From Oscarella lobularis (lineage: Eukaryota > Porifera > Homoscleromorpha > Homosclerophorida > Oscarellidae), in contig NC_089175.1 of NCBI RefSeq assembly GCF_947507565.1, positions 6,933,733-6,997,732 on the forward strand: 64,000 nt of DNA, given 5' to 3'. The notes beneath the pieces were generated by a model. The model made no database searches, was not told the DNA's origin, and worked only from the letters and a program-made list of their open reading frames with translations. The position numbers and the translations under genes are program-made. The stretch's first letter is position 1. Each line of letters begins with the position of its first letter. Below, piece by piece: positions 25,701 to 36,400 of this stretch.

Positions 25701-28700
25701 AAGAGCGTTGCCAACGACTTCGGAGTGGACACTCGTTTCTTCAAGTACGCTAGAGCGTCTCTAATTGGCGCCGTTGCAATAAAAGCCGGTCCGAGTGTCG
25801 TTGCCATTTCAACGCTTCACCAGCCTAAGCCTTCAGACTTACCCACTCTAAGGTTTGTCAGTCGATTTAACGATATGATAATAATAGTTTCTTTTAGACT
25901 CAACGGTGTGGTGACGTCCTTATCGGACGGTCTCAGGCTCAACTTGGCTAAGGACACAGTTCACGTTGAAGTATCCTTGATGTCGTCGCCTGAAAGCATA
26001 GCTTTGATTTCATTCCAATTTTCCAATGGCGTCTCTTTGTCTGTTGACGTCCGGTACAGTGCAGCGATGGAGCGTCAATTTATCAACATACTTTTCGCTC
26101 CCGTTGCATCGTTCAAACGATCAACCGAAGGATTGTGCGGACTGATGGACGGAAATGTGACAAACGACTTGGTGGGATCCGATGGTGTCACCTACGCCCC
26201 TGCCAAAGTGTTGGACTTTGCTAAGTCATGTAAGGTTCACTGTTCAGTTTTGGGTTTTTTCTGATTGGTTGGTATGCAGGGAAAATTGCCAAGTCGTTTG
26301 ATGGCTCCGGCTTGAATGGTACGTGGTCGTGGAATCATTCGAATTTTCACAAAGACGACACGATGGACTCCTCCTACACCGATCCTAAATTCGTTCCGCT
26401 CTACTCAATCAACGACATCGACTCTTCGACCAGGATGGTAAGGTCACATACGTCCGCGTGCCATTTTACTACTTCCTTTTACTAAAGATTGCCGAAAGTC
26501 TTTGCAAACAACAAGGTCTCGACGGCGTCCGCTTGCAGGAGTGCATATTTGACGTATCTATCACAAATGACACAACTTTGGCTCAGCAGGAAACGTATCA
26601 AACGGGTATGACGTCTAAATGCTAAATTTCTCAGTTTGCATGGATGAGTCTAGGCTGTCCTACCCAATGCTCTGGAAAGGGTCGCTGCGCAAATAGCACC
26701 TGCATCTGTCTTCCCGGTTGGTTCGGAGAAGACTGTAATCTCGGTTAGTTTGATCCTCGCTTTGACACGATTACGACTTAAAGCAATTTCTTTAGGATCG
26801 TGTGAAAACTGTAGTTTGAATGGCGATTGCGTGTCTGGATTCTGCAAGTGTCACTTCGGATGGGACGGTATTCTTTGCGACGAACCAGGTACGTATCAGT
26901 GTCGTAGCCAGAATTTTTCAGTGGTGGGGCACTAAAAAGGTCTGGAGGCGCACTCAGCTCGTACATCTACAATTATAGTTCTCAGAGCTGGGATAGAAGG
27001 GAGCAGGTAACTCACCCCAAGCAAGTCTTCGTTCTTTTCTAGCGTGACGAAAGCACAAACAATAGTATGCTTTCGCAATTTTGGGGAAGCACGCGTACTC
27101 ACACAGTACCCCTCTAACTGTTAGCCCCACCTGACAGTGTGTGTATGGTTTTGGAAAACCGATGTCTAACGAATTGCTTTGTAGCTACTTGTTACGGAGT
27201 GTCCAACTGTACGAGTCTATCTCAAGGTCGATGTAAGTCTCACGATGTGTGTGCATGCTCCGTCGAGTTTACTGGCTCGTCTTGTAATGAGAAAGCCAAC
27301 TGCAGTCGCATCAGCGATTGCTCGAACCACGGAGCATGCATTGATCACGACAAGTGTAAATGCGACTACGGTTGGGCGGGAGTCAGCTGCGATCGCCACT
27401 CGTGCGAAACCGTCGGCTACTGCAGCAATCACGGCTCGTGCGTCGGCTTTGACAAATGCGTCTGCAAGGACGGTTGGGGAGGATCGAGCTGCGCATTTCC
27501 GACGTGCACTAAAGTCGGAGATTGCTCTGGAAACGGTGATTGCGTTGCACCGAATACCTGCTCTTGTTCCGGTGGATTTTCCGGCGTCGACTGTGCGACG
27601 CCGACCGATTGTCCGGAATTGGACGATTGCTCGGGAAACGGCGTCTGTCTTGCTCAGAACGAGAAGAAATACTGTTCGTGCTACGCCGGTTACAAGGGGT
27701 CGAACTGCAGCGTGACGTCGTGCGCCGGTCAGAGCGATTGTTCTGGCAACGGAGTCTGCATTGAAATTGATTTGTGTGACTGCAAGAAAGGCTACACTGG
27801 TTCTGACTGCAGCAAGTTTTCATGCGAAGCAAAGGAATTTTGTTCACGTACGACTGATTCTGCAGAGTTTCTTTTGGATTTATATCATTTTTTTCTTTAG
27901 ACCATGGACAGTGTCTGGCTCTAGATACGTGCACTTGCGATTTCAAATGGAAGGGACCGGAATGTAATACACCCGACTGCTCATCGGTGAATAACTGCGG
28001 CAATGTGTCTACAGGAGTGTGCATTGGACCAGATAACTGTCAATGCACTGCACACTACGACGGACCTCGCTGTGATCAGTTAGCTGGAATTAATCAATAC
28101 TCGCCCACCTTCAATGTTTCGTCTGTCGACGTCGCTCTTCCGCTGACGGCAGACATCGGATTTGTCGTCGTGTCTGAGCCCGCTTTAGACATGGATAGTG
28201 GAAAGAACGGTCGCATTACGTACAGTCTTGCAAGCTCGGGTGGCCGTCATTCGCTGTTCAAAGTTGACACTCAAACGGGTGTTATAGTTACGGCAGCATC
28301 GTTGCGTAGCTCTGCTGGCGACGTTTTCTTGTTTACTCTCTCTGCAACCGACAGCGGCGTGCCATCGTTGACCGGTTATCTTCAAATATCTCTGACCGTC
28401 TCCCAACCGAATATTCACTGTCCCGTTTTCGTCGGCCTTCCCTCGTCTGTCGATGTCCGTGAAATGGCTCCTCTAGGAACGAACGTTGTTCGATTCAGTG
28501 CAATCGATAGAGACGGTAAAGCTTCACCAAATGGAATAGTGAAGTATTCTCTGGATGCGTTGGCCTCGGATCCGTTCAAAATCAATTCCCAAAGTGGATT
28601 GGTTACTCTATCTCGATCCCTTGCAGGCGAAAGTTACATTCTAAATGTCGTTGCATCTGATCTCGGTCAGCCTCAGTGCCACACGAGAGGAAAGATCGAC

Positions 28701-30810
28701 GTAAATGTCATCTCGCTCAATCACGCTCCACAATGTATACCAGGAAGTCTAACAACTTCTATTCCGTATACGACTAATGCAAGCACGGCATTATTTACAC
28801 TGAAAGCAACTGACGTCGATAGCGGTGCAGCTGGCCGACTATCTTACACTCTGACGAACTTCCGGTCAACTTCTCTATCAAGAAACCTCTTCGATGTGGT
28901 GACGAACGATTCGACAGGGGCAGACGTGATTCTCCGCTCTTCTCCGCCAAAGCCGTCCGGCCCGTTTAACTTGGCAACGTTTTCCTTAGCAGTTCGAGAT
29001 CAATCGTCAAGTCCGAAATCTTGCACCTTTCGTCTGACCGTCACTATCGCTGATGAGTTTGAGTTTGTCAGTTCGAAAGCGGTTGCACGTCTTGCCGAAG
29101 ATGCTCGGGTTCAATCTGTTGTGCCCGTCACGCCGCGTCTGTCTGTTCGCACGACTCAGCTCAATGCCAGCCGCATTTCGTACAGTCTCTACTACGCCGA
29201 ATCTCTGCCTTTCAGTATACACGCGAAAACCGGCGTCCTCTCCTTGAGCCAATCATTAGATTACGAGCAACAGAAGGAATACAACGTCAACATTCTTGCA
29301 CAGACGTCCGAAGTTCCTGGTGCCGTCACTGTCGCCACGGTCAGGATATCCGTCACGAACGTCAACGATAACGCTCCAGAATTCGATCAACGTCAGTATG
29401 CCGTTTTTGTCGGAGAGCAAACGAAAGGAGGCGAGATGCTGTTGTCTTTGACAGCCACTGATTCAGATGTCGGTTCAGATCGCTCCCAGATTGAATACCA
29501 GCTCGTGTCAGTTGTGCCCAGTGAATCGGAAGACGTATTTGAGATTAAGCGTTTTGCCGCCGGTGCTGTTGGAATCTATCTCACAGATGATGCTGTGCTC
29601 AACTATTACGTAACAGACAAGTACAGTGTCTTTATCAGAGCTCTGGATACACAGAACCCAAGCCTATCTGGCCAAGTCACCGTTCTCGTTTTTGTGAACA
29701 AAACGAGTGCCAAGAGGCCACTATTTGATCAAGAACATTACAGCACAACTTTACAAGAGAACTCACCCGACGGCTCGTCTGTTTTGAGTGTCAAGGCTCT
29801 TGTTGACGGAAAGCCTAGCACCAACGTCATGTATTCGATAAGAAGCCAGGAATTCAAATCGGGTAGCCGTGCAAATGCGTTTACCATAACCAACTCCGGA
29901 GTTCTCCAAGTAGCGAATTCTGTCCAGTTGGATTACGAAAAGGTCAGGGAAATCGCGGTTGTCATTGTAGCAAGTCTGACTCAGCCAGTTCTCCGGACGT
30001 CTGAAACAATCGCCGTTATTTCTTTGAGTGACGTTAACGACAATTCGCCTATGTTCAGCAAAGAGGTATATACTCCATCGGACGTTGTTGTCGGATTGCC
30101 TCGCGGTTTCAGCGTCGTCAACACCAGTGCAATCGACGCCGACTCAGGTAAAGTTTTTTCGGTGGATTATGCGCGTATCACTTAGCTATTGTTTTCTAGG
30201 AAGCAACGGAGAGGTGACGTACAGCATAGAAATGACTCAGGAATATTTCACCATTGACTCGTTGACTGGCGAAGTATCCTTAGCTAAAGAGTTGGATTCG
30301 AATGCTGACTCCTCGTACGAGCTTCAAGTATCAGCGAAGGATGGTGGAAAACCTTCCCTAACTGGATTGGCAACGATTTCAATAACGGTGCACTGTTCTC
30401 CAACAGGCCAATGTCGTCAAATTAGTTCCGATGGTAGAGGAATAGTTTAGGTAATTAAGTAAAGTCTAATTTCTGTCTCTTCTCAGCTTCAAAGTGGATC
30501 ATAATCGGTAGTGCTGCAGGAGGTGGCGTTGTTTTGTTGCTGGTGATTGTTATAGTGGTTGTTGTGGTTGTGAAAAGGAACAGCAAGCATACGAAACCGA
30601 CCAGGTTATTGTAGAATATTTTTTCTGAATGTACCATATAATTATGTAAGTAGGTACTCTGATCGCACACCGAGCGGTCTTGACGTAGTCAATCCTGCTT
30701 TCAATCCCGAAAACGACATGCCCAGTGATGAAGAAAGAGTATATGAAAAGATAGAAAGCGGGAAAGCAGCTGCCGAGGAAAACGAGTACACGGAGATTAC
30801 ATCTTCATAA
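13739..30810 (+). CDS. Giant Bark/Anakonda-type receptor with cadherin repeats, 28 exons, 5,134 aa
   Basis: Predicted cell-surface adhesion receptor. Exons, all joining in phase (15,405 nt in total): 13739-13802, 13856-20266, 20323-21279, 21328-21428, 21484-21760, 21820-22001, 22057-22257, 22313-22414, 22463-23656, 23704-23879, 23944-24076, 24127-24234, 24293-24565, 24623-25006, 25066-25196, 25248-25399, 25454-25606, 25657-25852, 25898-26229, 26280-26437, 26488-26605, 26654-26743, 26796-26888, 27185-27847, 27901-30147, 30200-30433, 30487-30604, 30654-30810. The start is the ATG of a clear signal peptide ([17 protein letters not shown]). Order: three beta-helix plus SRCR units, CUB-like segments, C-type lectin, EGF/PSI, VWD, EGF, about seven cadherins, membrane helix, and a 52-residue tail with NPAF. 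The N-terminal half matches insect Bark beetle/Anakonda, a tricellular-junction protein; the VWD/EGF and cadherin parts are not in the fly protein as I know it. Introns after 21428 and 22001 are GC-AG. Confidence 0.85.
13856..21279 (+). other. Tripartite beta-helix/SRCR region of the receptor (exons 2-3)
   Basis: Three units each open with a beta-strand-rich lead ([60 protein letters not shown]), followed by an SRCR domain (WGTVCDDYW...VVCRHLGF near 14180; a diverged one near 16740-17000 with [17 protein letters not shown]...VVCRELGY near 19220) and a long run of right-handed parallel beta-helix turns (NxF, GNTF and NNxF ladders). Each unit nears its end with a repeated NYWGT or NWWGS turn. 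CUB-like segments follow SRCR 1 (near 14870-15200) and recur in units 2 and 3. Exon 2 alone is 6.4 kb, in contrast with the 90-400 nt exons downstream. Confidence 0.8.
21328..21760 (+). other. C-type lectin-like domain of the receptor (exons 4-5)
   Basis: Signature residues in order: [25 protein letters not shown], then after a GC-AG intron [36 protein letters not shown], and [12 protein letters not shown]. This is a long-form CTLD with the paired cysteines present. The EPN/QPD calcium-sugar motif is not evident, so sugar binding is uncertain. A CTLD at this place, after the third beta-helix unit, is also the Bark beetle layout. Confidence 0.85.
25550..26229 (+). other. VWD domain of the receptor
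   Basis: Starts at [12 protein letters not shown] and continues across two introns with [34 protein letters not shown], and the hallmark [13 protein letters not shown] near 26140. The GDPH start, GEFWYC and GLCG..DGN.ND pattern identify von Willebrand factor type D and resemble the version in VWDE-type proteins, which also pair VWD with EGF repeats. Confidence 0.8.
28080..30433 (+). other. Cadherin repeats of the receptor
   Basis: About seven cadherin repeats follow the last EGF repeat. Recurrent marks: [15 protein letters not shown] or [10 protein letters not shown], an L-DYE strand ([26 protein letters not shown]), and linkers [10 protein letters not shown] and [11 protein letters not shown] that bind calcium in classical repeats. 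Linkers between repeats 1-3 lack the full DxNDN motif, so calcium binding is probably partial. The last repeat is split by an intron at 30147/30200. Confidence 0.85.
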
Positions 30811-31440
30811 AGAAGGGACGTTGAAGTACTGTATTGTACGACGCGGCTGATTAGTAAGGGGTCGAACAGGTCTGATTAACCTATATTATGAATGTTGCTG
30901 TACGTGCGTGTCTTGCAGGATGGAATGCGTTCCAGTGGGTATTTTTCGCATGATTTTTGTCCGGTTTGTTTATTGATTTGCGCTGAAAAGCATTTTGTGA
31001 TTTCTACACTTTACCCTTTTGTATATTTCTTATTTTCGAATTTGTCTCACCCGACTTATGTCATTTTTCAGTTATCCGTCTTATGCATGACTTTTGTAAT
31101 TGCCTATTTTTGCATTGCAATCCCTGATCATTTTTTCAGCTTTGATAAACGAGAACGAATTTAATGAAGTGGTGACCAGATCCTGTTCAAAGGAAAGCAG
31201 GCTGATGCAACTAAGCGGAACACTGCAGTAAATAAGCCAAGAAAAGGGACAAGACTCCTTAGATTTCAATTCAACTTGGCAATACTTTTCATGTATTCCC
31301 CCATACTCGGCCACGCTGATTCAAATTCAATCCGCTCACCTTCCGCACTTGACAGACTTTCCATCTTCCAGCGATTGACAAAGTAGAGAAAGTGCTTTGA
31401 AATCACACTGAAACGACACAAATCTCTGAACGGCCTGAAA
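30811..31440 (+). other. 3' flank of the complete receptor gene, duplicate of 504-1100
   Basis: Blocks such as GTGCGTGTCTT.CAGG, CCAGTGG.TATTTT and TTGATTTGCGCTGAAAAGCA match the sequence after copy 0. This shows that the duplication unit includes the 3' UTR and intergenic spacer. Confidence 0.7.
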
Positions 31441-32190
31441 AAAAAACACTCATCCCAAACGGCGGAGCTCCGGCGAGAACGTCGACGTTCGCTTGAGCTG
31501 GAGCTCGAGCAGCATTCGATGAAATCGCTGAGAGATCCGATCGTGAATCCGACGTCGTCGATGCGCTGCATCAGACCGAGATCCGTTCTGCACTCGAAAA
31601 AGTTCGTCGAGCTGTCGCTTCTTTCTTTCTATCCGTTTCGCTCGTCAGCGACCACTGAATTTTAATGAAAATCGTCTGAAGACAACCCTCGGCCGTACAG
31701 ACCATGAAGAAGCGACGAAAATGAACGAAGGAACAGTCGCGTGCGCTGTGGTCAAACGCCCGTATCGCCTTTTTTGAGGGGGTGAAGTCGCCTTCGAATA
31801 CGCACGTTTTCGAATGTCTTTCGAAGTCTCGCACAAGGACATGTTGTCAAGAAGATGTTGCGTTTGCGTACTGAGTGGGTGGAATCTCACATGAGGAGCC
31901 CACGCACTCGCTTGCACGCACGCTCGCATCTTGTGTGACTGCTCGCATTTTGCGTCGAGCCGGTGCATCTTTAGCCGTATTTGAAAGCCGTTCGGTAAGT
32001 TTACGCACGGAGAGAGCATAGATAGAAGAGAAAAAATACGATCTCGGATACCGGCTGTTGTCAACTGTAGCCACGCCCAGATTTTTTTACTTTTAGTTCC
32101 CTTTGCGTAAACTGTGTATAGTCGTTCGTCTACAGGTGCAGCTTTTCGTAACGCCCAACGTTTCTCTATAGGAGCTGCCTTTAGGGATCC

Positions 32191-32480
32191 ATGGCTGTGA
32201 CGTGGCTCCTCGTGGTGGTGGTGGCAGGCATTTGTGTGACCCTCTTTCCGTCTCAAATCTGTAAGTTCCCGCGCCTTTTTGGACTCCTGTGACTAATCTA
32301 AGCTTCTCACCTAGCGAGCATTGAAACTGAAATTGGGGGTGTGTACTCATCAGATACGCTGTTGACATTAGCCAAGAGTCCCTACGCAGTCACCAGCGAC
32401 CTGACTGTGTCGAAGGGAACGGTGCTCACCATTGATTCAGGCGTGTATTCGAATTTTCAGGCTCGAGTTAGTCTCGTCGT
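32191..32480 (+). pseudogene. Truncated receptor copy (signal peptide plus start of exon 2)
   Basis: Exon 1 is 32191-32260 with a donor GTAAGT; exon 2 starts at 32315 and encodes the first beta-helix strand region, like the complete gene. At about 32480, after the ARVSLVV codons, homology jumps to GCAGCTTTTCGTAATGC, which belongs to the 5' flank of the next copy. The fragment is therefore cut off within exon 2 by a recombination between a coding and an upstream sequence. The preceding 31450-32190 is its own copy of the 5' flank. Confidence 0.8.
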
Positions 32481-33422
32481 GCAGCTTTTCGTAATGCAAT
32501 GTTTTTTTTCCAGAGCTTTATTCGAGAGGAGCTGTCTTCAGGGATCCATTGCGTCGACGTCGTTGATGCGCTGCATCAGACCGAGAACCGTTTCGACGTC
32601 CGAAACGACGACGAAGAGCTGCGAGACGATTTCGGTCGAGTGCAGGTGAGCCACGTGGGCGTCGGCCGGATGTTGGCAGGGTTCGAGCAAACGCGATTGG
32701 GACGTCTCCTTGCACTGATCGATCTATTCGCGTCGCGGTCAACTATTTCCGATTTTTTTGGCTTGTTTTTCCCTTACCTGGCACGGAAGTATAGGCTTAT
32801 GCGTTCGAGTTTCTGCACTCGAGAAAGTTCATCGAGCTGTCGCTTCTTCCTTTCCATCCGTTTCGCGCGATGCTGCCTTACAGTTCCATCAGCGACCAGG
32901 TACGATATCGAATTTTGATAAAAGTCGTCTGAAGACTCTATTGACCGTGCAGAACCTGAAGAAGCGACGTCGTACAGCGAAAATGAGCGAAGAAAATCTC
33001 AACAGTCCCGCTGTTCCGAATGTGTTTCGAACTCTCGCGCAGGGAAATGTTGTCAAGAGGATGTTGCGTTTGCGTACTGGGTGGGTGGCATCTCACATGA
33101 GGGGCCCACGCACTGTCTTGCACGCACGCTCGCATCTTGTGTGACTGCTCGCATCGTTTGTCGAGCCGATGCATCTTTAGTCGTCTTTGAAAGTCATTTG
33201 GTAAGCGTACGTACCGAGAGGGCATACATAGAAGGGAAATAAAGCAAGCATACCGTGTCACTGTAGCCACGCCCAGATTTTACTTCGAGTTTCCTTTGCG
33301 AGCGTACGCAGTGTAGAGTCGTTCGCCGAGAGAGATTAAGCACACGGTTTGCAGCTGCAGCATTTCGTAACGCCTAATGTTTCTCTAGAGCTTTATTCGA
33401 GAGGAGCTGTCTTGAGGGATCA
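32481..33422 (+). other. Third copy of the receptor 5' flank
   Basis: Matches 13060-13738 with insertions. A segment at 32555-32645 on the plus strand is open (VDVVDALHQTENRF) and ends at a good donor (CAG|GTGAGC), so an exon of a leader or small transcript is possible. The corresponding frames are disrupted in the other two copies, so I do not call a gene. Confidence 0.45.
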
Positions 33423-36400
33423 ATGGCGTTGACATGGCTCCTCGTGGTGGCAGGCATTTGTGCGACCCTCTTTTCTTCTCAAACCTGTAAGTTTCCACGC
33501 CTTTTTTTTTTTACCCTGTGACCAGTTTAAGCTGCTCTCCTAGTGAGTATTGAAACGGAAATCGGGGGTGTGTACTCATCAGATACGCTGTTGACGTCAG
33601 CCAAGAGTCCCTACGCAGTCACCAGCGACCTGACTGTGTCGAAAGGAACGACGCTAACCATCGAGTCTGGCGTGGATATGAATTTTCAGGCTCGAGTTCG
33701 TCTTGTCGTAAATGGAACCCTGAAAACCGTCGCGGGTTCACGTGATCGTTTAATCATTATGCGTCACAACGCGACTGTGGGAGTCGATTCGGCGGTTTTG
33801 CGTCTTGTGGGCGGCGCAACTCCTCGCGAAGGCCGAATCGAAGTATACGATGCGTCGAGCATGAAGTGGGGAACAGTGTGCAAATGATTCTTGGAACCAA
33901 AACAACGCCAAAGTCGTCTGCCGTCATCTTGGATTCAATGATCCAATAGGGTCTAACTATAGCACGAAGCTCTTTGGAGCTGGAACGGGAGACATTGGGC
34001 TTTCGAATGTTGACTGCGATGGCGTCGAGAATTCTCTTTTGGATTGCCGCGCTCAGAAGTGGAACAATAAATATTGGTGTTGTCTGCGGTGAAGGAAGCG
34101 TAGGATATTGGGGCGGAATCACGTTTGAAAGTGGAGGTGCCAAAGTGACAACTTCGTCATATGGAGTGATCTACTCGACATTGAGTGTGATGCAAAATGT
34201 TCAGATTTCGAATGCAGGCATTGTGCCTGATACGGTTCGTAGATCAACTCCAGATGCAAACGTGGCGGCCATCAGAGCGACGTCAGCTGTGGCCAAAATG
34301 ACCAACGTGACAATTTTGGACAGTCGATTATCAGGGATTCAGCTCAATGATATCCACGCAGACATTGACTTTGAAGCAGTTACTGTTCTTAACTGCAGTG
34401 GAACGGGCTTGAATGGTCAGTCATCTCGCCGTCTTACGTGCTTGCGATGTCATTTTGAGAACTGTACTCAAGGCGGTATTAGTATTACCAGAATTCCCTT
34501 TCCTATTGGTCGACCGACTGTTAGCGTTCCCTCGCATGATTTTAGTTATTCGGGGAGTATGAATGGTGACAAAAAGTCATATTTTGTTGATGACGAGGGC
34601 GTCTACTTTAACTTTACAACAGCATCTACTAACTATTACCGCATTTTGGAGACTTCACCTGGTTACGGGTTGTCTGTTTCTTTTGACCGCTTATGGATCA
34701 ACGGTTGGGGGTGTCTTCATGTGATGAATGGAGATACAGGGTACTCGCATTTAGATCGTTGCGCTACGTCGTCAATCGCAGACATAATAGCTGATTATCA
34801 TCAATTGGTGATGTACTTTGATACATATCATTACTAGTACAATTCTGGCTTTACTGGCGACATCAAAGCGTACGTTTCTCGTTATCGATTGGACTCAAGA
34901 CAAGTGAACCTTCTGAATTGCTCAACAATTCATTCAGTTTCTGGTTACGGACTTCGAGTTCAAGGGCCTCTTGGATCTCTTCTCGTTGCTGGACATAAAG
35001 CAATTGACAACGGACAAGGTGGCATACAGATCTCAGGAAACGGTTATTCCGTTCAGATAGACACCTCTGTAGTTCAATATGGCGTACGTGATTACAATTA
35101 CAACCCCGGAATTGACTTGAATGGTTTTTTTTCACTGATGACACTTTCTAAATCACTCGTCAGTGACCATTACTATGGTGTCTTTTGGTATAGCAACGGA
35201 GCTGGTAATATGACCATGTTGAATAACATTCTCACCGGATCACGCACGGATTCTGGAAGGAGGTACATCTACGCAGGTCTCTACCTACGAAGTTATGAAC
35301 CGTACACGTACGGCTGGAGATTGACTAAGGGTAAGGCAATTTCGTTTGAGGGAAATGTTGTTACTCGCATTGGAACCTCTCAGCAAAGCTCCTATGCAAT
35401 GCATTTCTACGCGCATCACCAATACGGATATGTGGGGTCGTTTAACGTGAGAAACAACGTGTTTAGTCAAAACGGAGGCGGTTTCTATTATCATCAAGAC
35501 TTTTACCTGGCGGACGAGAGTGCGATTTTTTCTGGAAACAGGTTTGAAGAGAACGACGTTGGATCCATCTCAAACGTTGTTGAGCTGAGTGCAAATGACA
35601 AGGGTCGCGTGATCATAGAAGGAAACACGTTTGTTCGTAACAAGGGAAAGTCCGTCGTTTTGTTGTCTCCTGAAACGTACTTCAATAGTGGAGTGCAAGT
35701 TCGAAACATCGCCTTATTCAGAAATAATACGTTGAAAAATAACGTTGTTTACAATGGAACAATAGCCTCTAAAACGTTTCCCAACTGCGTTCTTGAAGTG
35801 ACAAGAAGTGTGAACGTAGAAGTCTATCACAACGTATTTGACAATCCAGGTTCTTCATATGATGTTGGAAATGGCGTCGAAGTAACGTCCTCCTTGGAGA
35901 GAATGAATTTTACACTTAACTATTGGAGTACAGATAACGAACTGATTATTCAGAACAGAATTTTTGATTTCGACGATTCGAGCTTCTTGGCTACAATCGA
36001 CTACTTTCCCTTTCTGCTCTCTGCCGACCCATCTGACGTGGCAGGATCAAGTCATCCTAGAAACTACCCACTCTTCGTTACTCCATCTGGAGAGGTAGGA
36101 GGTCAGCTGAACGACTCTGTGACGTTGACAGCGGCTGGTTCTCCGTACCTGATCACGAGAGACGTCACGATTCTTCCAACAGGCTCACTTTCTATTGAAG
36201 CTGGCGTCGTCATCGAAGTCAAGGCCAATACAGGCATTTTGGTTGAAGGCAGTATGATGTCACTAGGAAGTTCAGTTAGTCCTGTTACATTTCGTGAACA
36301 ATCTGTTGCGTCTGACGAGCGCAATGACGGCATATTTCGTATCTCTGACGGTTATGTTTCTGAAAACTACGAGTATGGGACGTTACAAATTAATTTTGAT

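Noticed and set aside
27509-28024. 171-aa minus-strand frame
   Set aside because: Antisense shadow of the EGF repeats of the receptor gene; the cysteine codon pattern makes the complement open.
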